5,322 nt of DNA from an uncultured Collinsella sp. (lineage in GTDB: Bacteria > Actinomycetota > Coriobacteriia > Coriobacteriales > Coriobacteriaceae): positions 1-5,322 of the forward strand of contig UROZ01000136.1 of the NCBI GenBank assembly GCA_900549655.1, in the 5' to 3' direction. Each line of letters begins with the position of its first letter. Position 1 is the first letter of the stretch. The translations under genes and the position numbers were made by a program. The notes beneath the pieces are model-generated. The model ran no database searches. It had not been told where the DNA came from and saw only the letters and a list, made by a program, of their open reading frames with translations. Below are positions 1 to 5,322 of this stretch, one piece after another.

Positions 1-166
1 CGGCGGGTGCATAGGCGCCGGCGACCGTGTCGACCATAAAGCGCGGCAGGTCGGCGGCGCAGGGAAGGGCGGCAAGCTGGTCGGAAAGCTCGGTGACAGC
101 AAACTGCCTAAGCTTGAGCTCGGGCTTAACCTGCTTTTTCTGCTTACGACGACGCGGCTTGGACAT
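1..166 (-). CDS. Hypothetical protein, N-terminal part (gene continues beyond the window edge)
   Basis: I do not recognise this protein. An ATG at 166-164 on the minus strand opens 55 codons with no stop before the window edge, so only the N-terminus is present. The reading starts MSKPRRRKQKKQVKPELK and continues to about ...VDTVAGAYAPA. The first 18 residues are strongly basic (Lys/Arg), after which the sequence becomes an ordinary mixed soluble stretch. There is no signal peptide or membrane segment. The start is supported by a purine-rich ribosome binding site (GGAAGGA, 180-174) seven bases upstream, and by a candidate promoter directly before it. A basic N-terminus could contact nucleic acid or simply be disordered, and no function should be assigned. 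It lies on the same strand as metG, downstream of it, but is separated by a large palindrome and has its own promoter candidate, so it is probably transcribed independently. Confidence 0.7.
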   Translation of the reverse strand, partial: MSKPRRRKQKKQVKPELKLRQFAVTELSDQLAALPCAADLPRFMVDTVAGAYAPA

Positions 167-184
167 CCGTCTTTCCTTCCCATT

Positions 185-213
185 CCATTAAAAGTAGTCC
201 ATTAAAAGTAGTC
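185..213. repeat. 14-bp perfect tandem duplication
   Basis: The 14-mer CCATTAAAAGTAGT occurs twice back to back (185-198 and 199-212), and the next base (C at 213) also matches the start of the unit. The second copy overlaps the outer end of the palindrome that begins at 207. Each copy contains TTTAAT on the minus strand, so each could serve as a -10 box. Confidence 0.9.
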
Positions 214-215
214 AA
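187..215 (-). promoter_or_regulatory. Candidate sigma70-type promoter for the left-edge gene
   Basis: On the minus strand TTGACT (215-210) and TTTAAT (192-187) are separated by exactly 17 bp. This is a near-consensus -35/-10 pair. Transcription would start near 180, about 14 bases before the ATG at 166, leaving a very short leader that just includes the GGAAGGA ribosome binding site. The -35 lies in the outer end of the neighbouring palindrome and the -10 in the second copy of the 14-bp tandem repeat. This is seen by eye only; no transcription data support it. Confidence 0.5.
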
Positions 216-315
216 TTTGGGACGGGGCTATTTTAGCTACCCGTCCGTATCGGCAGGCGTTGCAGTTAAATTTGGGACGGGGTAGCTAAAATAGCCCCGT
301 CCCAAATTGACTACT
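207..315. repeat. Composite palindrome: 36-bp perfect inverted repeat built from two copies of a ~40-bp palindromic unit
   Basis: Bases 207-242 and 280-315 are perfect reverse complements (36 bp) around a 37-base spacer. The right half contains a complete smaller palindrome: 269-282 pairs with 295-308 (14 bp) around TAGCTAAAATAG. The left half (from about 214) is the same unit in inverse orientation, but its inner end is decayed: only GGACGGG (220-226) with CCCGTCC (240-246) still pairs, and one C of the expected CCCC is missing. The element starts 17 bases after the metG stop codon, so it probably folds in the 3' end of that transcript and may stop or stabilise it. There is no clear U-tract, so it is not a textbook intrinsic terminator. 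It shares the core GGGACGGGG with the element at 3194-3269. Confidence 0.9.
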
Positions 316-331
316 CTGCCTTGGCGTTGGC

Positions 332-2482
332 CTAGTACTGGCTCTCGTGCTTGCTGAAGAAGTCGAAGCGCGGGGGCAGCGGCTTTACGCGGTGCTCGCC
401 GGGCTTCTCGCCCAGGCTCTCCACAAACTCGTCCGTGGAGGCAAAGATGTTGTCCCAGCTAAAGAAGGCGACCGGATCGACGTCGAAGTACTCGCAGATG
501 AGCTCGCAGCCGGCCGGGACGATGCCGTGCATGAGCACGGTTGCTACGCGCAGCTCGGTAAAGGCGTCGACGAGGGCCTGTGTCATTGCGGCGTTTGCCG
601 GCTCACCTTCGAGCTTGTTGGCGGCCTTGGAGGCGTCGCTCCAGCGCTTGTTGGCGGCGCGCAGGTAGTCGTCGCACACGGCAAGCGCGCGGTGCGTCTC
701 GAACTTGTACATGGCCTGCTCAAAGGCGAGAGCTGCCTGCTGGGCAGCCTCGACCACGGTGTCGGAGGCGGCACCGGCGGGGATGCAGCCATTGCGATAG
801 GGGCTCTCGTCGCCCTCCTTGACGGCGACGCCGTAGAAGCAGCTGCGGGCCAGGCGGTTGAAAACGCCGGTCAAAAGGGCGCTCTCCTTAAGGGCCGGAT
901 CGATAACGCGCTTGTCGTCGCAGGCGCGCACCTCGTTGCCGTCCTTGTCCTTGCCGGTTACGCGCGTGTCATATGCCTTGGGGCTAAAGCTCACCGGCTT
1001 CTCGGACAGGCCGAGCGACAGCCAATGTGCGCGCATCTGCTCGCAGGTGTAGTGGTTGAGCAGGTCGTCTGCCGGCGGAGGAGGCGTCTGCGAGGACGAG
1101 CTCGCCTTTTTGCCCATGTAGAGCAGGTGATAGCAGGCGCTGACGGTGCTCTGCGTAAGGTCCCAGCCCAGGGCCTCCCACATGGCGGTCTGCGCGATGC
1201 AGTAGAAGTAGATGTTGTCCTGACCGATGAACTGGTAGATCTGAGCGTCGTCAGAGCACCACCAGTCGCGCCAGTCGAGCGAGCTGTGCTGGTAGGTGGG
1301 TGCGGGCACCTGCGTGGAGTCGGCAGCGGGCTCGCCCATGAGGGCGGCATCCTGGGCGGCGACGCCCTCGGTCACGCCGGCGGCCTTGGCATCGCGCGCG
1401 AGCACGGTACGCGTATAGCTGATGGGCGCCCACAGGCTCTCGGGCCAGCACCAGCAGGTGACGTCGTTCACGCCGTCGACCTCGGGCACCGGAACGCCCC
1501 AGTCGATGTTACCGGTGATGCGGAAGGGCACGAGCGCCTTGCCGCTGCGGAAACGCACGCCGCCGTTGGCGAGCACCGCGTGGGCGTCGTCGCGCTCCTT
1601 CCAGCTGGGGAAGGTGACGGTAAAGCTGCTCTTGTTGCCCTCGGGCTCCAGCACGGTATGCTCGGGGAGCTGGTCCTCGACGGCGTCGAAGGCCTCGCGG
1701 AACTTGTTCTGAATGTAGAGCTGCGCCGGCAGCAGCCACTCTTCCATAGTCTTGGAGACCACGGAGCGAACCTGCGGGTTCTGGGCGAGCTTGGCGGTGT
1801 AGATCTTCATAAAGTCGAGGTAGGCCGGCAGGTCGAAGTAGAGGTTGTCGACCGGGCGCAGCTCGGGCACCTCGCCGGTGAGCTGGCTCTTGGGCGCGAT
1901 GAGCTCCTCGGGCTCAAACTGGTGACCTAGGTCGCACTCGTCGGCATAAGCTTTCTCGGACTTGCAACCTTGGATGGGGCAGCGGCCGATCACCTGGCGG
2001 CCGTTGAGGAACGTGCCGGCCTTGGCGTCGTAGAACTGCAGCGTGGAGCGCTTGGAGATAGTGCCCTGCTCGTGCAGGCACTCGATAATCTCGGCGGTCA
2101 CCTCGTTGTGGATCTGGGCCGCCGGCTCAAGGCCCGAGCCGCCGTAGATATCGCAGCTGATGTTGTAGTTGTTGAGGGTCGCGGCCTGGCGGGAGTGATT
2201 GGACTCGACGTACTCGCTAATGGACTTGTCGTAGCCCTCGTTCTCCTTGAGCTTGCGGTAGCTCTCCATGATGGGTGAGCCGTAGCAGTCGGTGCCCGAG
2301 GTGAAGATGACGTTCTCGCGGCCCAGACGGTCGCGCAGGAAGCGGGCGAAGAAGTCGGCCGGGACAAAGACGCCACCAACGTGGCCAAAGTGAAGGCCCT
2401 TGTTGCCGTAGGGCTCGCCGGCAGTAACGATGGCGCGGCGAGGCCAGCTGGGACGGTCGTTCATGGAGTATTTGGATGCCAT
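332..2482 (-). CDS. metG: Methionyl-tRNA synthetase (class I, divergent KMSKS loop)
   Basis: This cytoplasmic enzyme attaches methionine to tRNA-Met using ATP. The 716-residue protein shows a class I Rossmann core. An HxGH signature (HFGH, 31-34) lies in GLHFGHVGG, followed by TSGTDCYGSPI (61-71), which resembles the TGTDEHG region of MetRS. A zinc-knuckle-like segment has C168, C173, C183 and H187, followed by EPEELIAPKSQLTG. NIDWGVPVP (325-333) and FIGQDNIYFY (418-427) match MetRS motifs. The C-terminal part is a helical anticodon-binding-like domain ending LPPRFDFF, with no visible extra tRNA-binding domain. Oddities: the KMSKS site reads KKASSSS (458-464) followed by a proline run, and roughly 50 unusual residues (about 269-319) precede the IDWG motif. 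Start choice: the ATG at 2482 has AAGGAG four bases upstream. A frame extension to 2575 has no ribosome binding site, is rich in Arg/Pro, and would begin upstream of the likely promoter. Family assignment is firm; exclusive methionine specificity is inferred from the motifs. Confidence 0.9.
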   Translation of the reverse strand: MASKYSMNDRPSWPRRAIVTAGEPYGNKGLHFGHVGGVFVPADFFARFLRDRLGRENVIFTSGTDCYGSPIMESYRKLKENEGYDKSISEYVESNHSRQAATLNNYNISCDIYGGSGLEPAAQIHNEVTAEIIECLHEQGTISKRSTLQFYDAKAGTFLNGRQVIGRCPIQGCKSEKAYADECDLGHQFEPEELIAPKSQLTGEVPELRPVDNLYFDLPAYLDFMKIYTAKLAQNPQVRSVVSKTMEEWLLPAQLYIQNKFREAFDAVEDQLPEHTVLEPEGNKSSFTVTFPSWKERDDAHAVLANGGVRFRSGKALVPFRITGNIDWGVPVPEVDGVNDVTCWCWPESLWAPISYTRTVLARDAKAAGVTEGVAAQDAALMGEPAADSTQVPAPTYQHSSLDWRDWWCSDDAQIYQFIGQDNIYFYCIAQTAMWEALGWDLTQSTVSACYHLLYMGKKASSSSQTPPPPADDLLNHYTCEQMRAHWLSLGLSEKPVSFSPKAYDTRVTGKDKDGNEVRACDDKRVIDPALKESALLTGVFNRLARSCFYGVAVKEGDESPYRNGCIPAGAASDTVVEAAQQAALAFEQAMYKFETHRALAVCDDYLRAANKRWSDASKAANKLEGEPANAAMTQALVDAFTELRVATVLMHGIVPAGCELICEYFDVDPVAFFSWDNIFASTDEFVESLGEKPGEHRVKPLPPRFDFFSKHESQY

Positions 2483-2563
2483 GGGACTCCTTCGCATATG
2501 GTGAGAGCGCGGCCGGGCCCGGGGCTCGGCGACGCAGTGGTCAATTCGTGCATATCGTTCGAC

Positions 2564-2572
2564 ATTATCGCA
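2564..2572 (-). promoter_or_regulatory. Candidate extended -10 promoter for metG
   Basis: On the minus strand TGC is followed directly by GATAAT (2572-2564), an extended -10 with five of six consensus bases. The -35 position holds only a poor match (GTCACG). Transcription would start near 2557, giving a leader of about 75 bases before the ATG at 2482. That leader contains a very GC-rich patch around 2511-2529 with the palindrome CCGGGCCCGG, but it is too short to hold a T-box and shows no T-box sequence. Confidence 0.4.
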
Positions 2573-2600
2573 CATGCGGGCGGGTGCGTGACGGGGGCGC

Positions 2601-2606
2601 TATCCT
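2601..2606 (+). promoter_or_regulatory. Possible -10 box for the DUF3267 gene
   Basis: TATCCT at 2601-2606 lies eight bases before the ATG at 2615. There is no recognisable -35, and no good Shine-Dalgarno sequence stands before the ATG (only a weak TAAG at 2606-2609). If this -10 is used, transcription would begin at or within a couple of bases of the start codon, that is, a leaderless transcript. Weak evidence. Confidence 0.25.
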
Positions 2607-2614
2607 AAGATGCT

Positions 2615-3184
2615 ATGAATGAGATTTCCAACATACATGCGTTTGAAGACGAGGATTTCCTGCACGCCTGCTTTGTGTGGGGGATGGTCGTGCTTGGCGC
2701 ATTTGCCGTGTGCCTGGTGCCGGTGTTTATGCTGCTGGGTGGGCCTGTGGACCTGGATGCGGCTGACGCGGGTGGTTGGATGGCCGTCTTGGGCTGGATA
2801 GTCAGCTTGGCTGCGGTTTCGGCGGCGTCATTTGCCGTGCACGAGCTGGTGCACGCGGTGTTCTTTAAACTGTTTGCGCCCGCCGGCGCTCGGGTGACCT
2901 TTGGGGCAAATCTCGAAACCTGCATGATTTATGCCTGCGCCGAGGGCATTGTGTATTCGCGCCGGCGGTACATGGTCATTTGCCTAGCGCCGACGGTTGC
3001 CTTGACGGTGGCGTTTGCCCTGGGGTTTGCGTTCTCGGGCTATCCGCTGCTGTGCTATCTGGCGGCCGGCTTGCACTTGTCGGGCTGTGTGGGCGATTGG
3101 TATTACGTGCGGTCCATCCTGCGCGACCGCCGCATTGTCGTCTGCGAGGACACGTCCTTTGGCGTGCGCTTTTTTGCAAGGTAG
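2615..3184 (+). CDS. DUF3267-type integral membrane zincin (putative metalloprotease)
   Basis: This 189-residue membrane protein has an HExxH zinc-protease signature (HELVH, 76-80) at the end of a hydrophobic segment, followed by AVFFKLFAP. This is the pattern of the DUF3267 putative zincin family. Hydrophobic segments run at about 20-42, 56-75, 119-140 and 144-158. LHLSGCVGDWYYV (153-165) resembles the family's second conserved block, in which the Asp (here D161) is a plausible third metal ligand. The short C-terminal tail (IVVCEDTSFGVRFF) is probably cytoplasmic. Length is usual for the family. The substrate is unknown, and peptidase activity is predicted from the motif rather than shown. 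The first ATG has only a weak ribosome binding site, but no better in-frame start precedes the zinc motif. The gene is divergent from metG. Its TAG stop is immediately followed by TCTTTTGGGAT and then the second palindrome. No functional link to queH/queA is evident. Confidence 0.8.
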   Translation: MNEISNIHAFEDEDFLHACFVWGMVVLGAFAVCLVPVFMLLGGPVDLDAADAGGWMAVLGWIVSLAAVSAASFAVHELVHAVFFKLFAPAGARVTFGANLETCMIYACAEGIVYSRRRYMVICLAPTVALTVAFALGFAFSGYPLLCYLAAGLHLSGCVGDWYYVRSILRDRRIVVCEDTSFGVRFFAR

Positions 3185-3193
3185 TCTTTTGGG

Positions 3194-3269
3194 ATGATTT
3201 TTCTGGGACGGGGATTAAAAAATCATTAGGTACGCAATGATTTTTTAATCCCCGTCCCAGAAAAATCAT
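3194..3269. repeat. 76-bp nested palindrome (34-bp perfect arms, 8-base loop)
   Basis: Bases 3194-3227 and 3236-3269 are perfect reverse complements (34 bp) around AGGTACGC (3228-3235). Each arm can also fold on itself: ATGATTTTT (3194-3202) pairs with AAAAATCAT (3218-3226), and the same pair recurs at 3237-3245 and 3261-3269. The two 15-base inner loops (3203-3217, 3246-3260) carry the GGGACGGGG core and its complement. The element begins nine bases after the DUF3267 stop and ends four bases before the queH ribosome binding site, filling almost the whole gap. It may attenuate read-through from the DUF3267 gene or protect transcript ends. No U-tract follows the long hairpin on the plus strand. 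Confidence 0.92.
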
Positions 3270-3272
3270 TGT

Positions 3273-3282
3273 GGGAGAGGAG
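3273..3282 (+). promoter_or_regulatory. Ribosome binding site of queH (decides the start)
   Basis: GGGAGAGGAG lies directly before an ATG at 3283 and six bases before the ATG at 3289. Normal spacing favours 3289. The GTG at 3271 lies upstream of this purine tract and would translate it as coding sequence, so it is rejected as a start. Confidence 0.65.
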
Positions 3283-3288
3283 ATGTTG

Positions 3289-3864
3289 ATGAAGCCGTTG
3301 CTGTTGCACGCCTGCTGTGCGCCGTGCTCGCTTGAGCCGGTTCGCCTGCTGCGCGAGGAGGGGTTTGAACCCACAATCTGCTGGACCAACCCCAATATTC
3401 AGCCGCGCGATGAATGGCAGCGCCGCCTGGACGAGCTGCGCCGGTGGTGTGCTGATGGCGACATCGAGCTCATTGAAGCAGGCGAGGACCGCGAGCGCTG
3501 GGAGGCCGGTGTGGCCCCGTTGGGCGCCGATCGACCCCGTCGCTGTCGTGCGTGCTATGCCCTGCGCTTGGCCGAGGCGTGCCGCGTGGCCCAGGAGCGC
3601 GGGTTTGAGTTTGTGGGCACGACGCTCGCCGTCTCGCCGTATCAGCTGTTCGAAACCTGCAATGATGTGTTGGAGCGTCTGGCTGCCGCTCGCGGTCTCA
3701 CTCCGGTGATTCGCGATTTTCGTCCGTATTATCCCGAGGCCACGCGTCGTTCGCGCGAGCTTGGCATGTATCGGCAGAACTACTGTGGTTGCCGCTTCTC
3801 GGCTGTCGAGGCGGCCATGGACCGCGCCCGTATCCGCGACGAGCGCAAAGCCGCCAAAAAGTAG
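3289..3864 (+). CDS. queH: Epoxyqueuosine reductase QueH
   Basis: QueH reduces epoxyqueuosine in tRNA to queuosine, the last step of the pathway, and replaces the cobalamin-dependent QueG in many bacteria. The 191-residue protein shows the family's cysteine pattern. HACCAPC has C9, C10 and C13; TNPNI (33-37) follows; CRAC has C86 and C89; then GTTLAVSPYQ (110-119), RDFRPYYPE (142-150) and YCGC with C166 and C168. From family knowledge, the CC pair plus the CxxC probably bind the iron-sulfur cluster, and the late cysteines may be redox-active; this assignment is inferred, not read from the sequence. There is no signal peptide, so it is cytoplasmic. The C-terminus is lysine/arginine-rich. queA follows 64 bases downstream on the same strand. 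The stop codon lies inside a repeat-like motif (3857-3877). The ATG at 3289 gives the expected family N-terminus MKPLLLHACCAPC. Confidence 0.93.
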   Translation: MKPLLLHACCAPCSLEPVRLLREEGFEPTICWTNPNIQPRDEWQRRLDELRRWCADGDIELIEAGEDRERWEAGVAPLGADRPRRCRACYALRLAEACRVAQERGFEFVGTTLAVSPYQLFETCNDVLERLAAARGLTPVIRDFRPYYPEATRRSRELGMYRQNYCGCRFSAVEAAMDRARIRDERKAAKK

Positions 3865-3877
3865 TTCATTTGGGACG
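3857..3877 (+). repeat. Remnant of the palindromic repeat's outer arm at the queH 3' end
   Basis: This 21-base stretch matches 204-224, the outer arm of the first palindrome with its flank, at 19 of 21 positions; the mismatches are at the tenth and eleventh bases. Here it is a single arm with no inverted partner. It contains the queH stop codon (TAG, 3862-3864). It is probably a decayed or solo copy of the repeat family, though chance similarity in an A-rich stop region cannot be excluded. Confidence 0.55.
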
Positions 3878-3883
3878 TCAGCC

Positions 3884-3892
3884 TGCTAGGAT
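3884..3892 (+). promoter_or_regulatory. Candidate extended -10 promoter for queA
   Basis: TGC followed by TAGGAT (3884-3892) resembles an extended -10 element. No convincing -35 is seen at 17 bp. Transcription would start near 3899, giving a leader of about 30 bases. If real, queA can be expressed apart from queH; otherwise the two are simply co-transcribed. Confidence 0.3.
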
Positions 3893-3914
3893 GTAGAGCG
3901 GACTTTAGCTATAT

Positions 3915-3920
3915 AAGGAG
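3915..3920 (+). promoter_or_regulatory. Ribosome binding site of queA (decides the GTG start)
   Basis: AAGGAG stands eight bases before the GTG at 3929 and fourteen bases before the in-frame ATG at 3935. The spacing favours the GTG start. Confidence 0.7.
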
Positions 3921-3928
3921 TATCCGAC

Positions 3929-5145
<1,217 letters not shown>

Positions 5146-5146
<1 letters not shown>

Positions 5147-5174
5147 GTTACGGCGTTTTCCAAACGCCGTAACC
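5146..5174 (+). terminator. Hairpin directly after the queA stop, likely 3' end of the queH-queA transcript
   Basis: GGTTACGGCGTTT (5146-5158) pairs perfectly with AAACGCCGTAACC (5162-5174): 13 bp with a TCC loop, starting at the last base of the TAG stop. There is no run of T after it on either strand, so it is not a canonical intrinsic terminator. It may act as a U-less terminator or a 3' stabiliser. Confidence 0.6.
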
Positions 5175-5322
5175 GGCCGACGCTGCAAACGCCCCTAAGC
5201 GGCAATCTGACGTTCAATCGTCGGGCATGACCAGAAGGTCAATGCCCTCCTCTTTCACGTCACCTTGCTCGCTCTGGCGGGCTCTCGCTCATATGACCCA
5301 ATCCGCTGTCAAGAGCCACAAT
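5175..5322. other. Tail region without a convincing gene; contains a bulged hairpin
   Basis: No clear gene is visible. GGGCATGACC (5223-5232) pairs with GGTCAATGCCC (5237-5247): ten base pairs, an AGAA loop and one bulged A at 5241. On the minus strand 5288-5214 reads as 24 codons ending in ...GIDLLVMPDD and a TGA, which looks protein-like, but an in-frame TGA at 5291-5289 precedes it and no start with a ribosome binding site is seen. On the plus strand an ATG at 5227 stays open to the edge (32 codons), but it lacks a ribosome binding site and has unremarkable composition. The region could be intergenic, a decayed gene end, or the start of a gene lying mostly outside. Confidence 0.4.

Noticed and set aside
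347..1930. Long plus-strand open frame of 527 codons inside metG
   Set aside because: It is the antisense shadow of a well-supported MetRS gene. It is rich in Ala/Gly/Val/Leu/His, as expected from reverse-reading GC-rich codons, has no ribosome binding site and shows no recognisable motif.
2483..2557. T-box or other riboswitch in the metG leader
   Set aside because: The predicted leader is about 75 bases, with no T-box consensus or specifier stem visible; only a GC-rich patch is present.
2483..2575. 31-residue N-terminal extension of MetRS from the ATG at 2575
   Set aside because: No ribosome binding site, Arg/Pro-rich non-family sequence, and the likely metG -10 (2572-2564) lies within its first codons. 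AAGGAG supports the ATG at 2482.
3271..3288. Earlier queH start at the GTG at 3271
   Set aside because: It would translate the ribosome binding site GGGAGAGGAG, and the family N-terminus begins at the ATG at 3289.
3185..3288. preQ1 riboswitch upstream of queH
   Set aside because: The interval is almost entirely filled by the 76-bp perfect palindrome. I see no preQ1 aptamer pattern.

Overview
The window looks like chromosomal DNA of a high-GC gut actinobacterium of the Coriobacteriia, most likely Collinsella or a close relative. This is inferred from the GC-rich codon use, the protein flavour and the palindromic repeats with a GGGACGGGG core. No database search was possible. The DNA is ordinary core/housekeeping sequence rather than an obvious accessory island. 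No transposase, phage gene, CRISPR array, rRNA or tRNA gene is visible.

Layout. At the left edge a minus-strand gene of unknown function begins at 166 and runs out of the window. Its upstream region (167-331) holds a perfect 14-bp tandem duplication, a good candidate promoter and a 36-bp perfect inverted repeat. Next comes a long minus-strand gene (332-2482) for a methionyl-tRNA synthetase whose KMSKS loop is degenerate. A 132-bp divergent intergenic region follows. It leads to a plus-strand membrane zincin of the DUF3267 type (2615-3184), then a second palindrome (3194-3269), then two plus-strand genes of the queuosine pathway: queH (3289-3864) and queA (3929-5146). A 13-bp hairpin immediately follows the queA stop. 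The last 148 bases contain no convincing gene.

How the genes fit together. QueA transfers the ribosyl part of S-adenosylmethionine to preQ1 at position 34 of tRNAs with GUN anticodons, giving epoxyqueuosine. QueH reduces that to queuosine, so the pair makes up the last two steps of tRNA queuosine synthesis. MetRS also acts on tRNA, but it is on the opposite strand and nothing links its regulation to the que genes. The DUF3267 protein has no evident functional link to its neighbours.

The most interesting part is non-coding. A family of nested palindromes sharing the GGGACGGGG core, often next to a GTAGT motif, lies at or just after the 3' ends of metG, the DUF3267 gene and (as a remnant) queH. 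In two cases the stop codon itself lies in the repeat-like motif. At the left end, a 14-bp duplication abutting one element places a -35-like and a -10-like hexamer exactly 17 bp apart, upstream of the left-edge gene.
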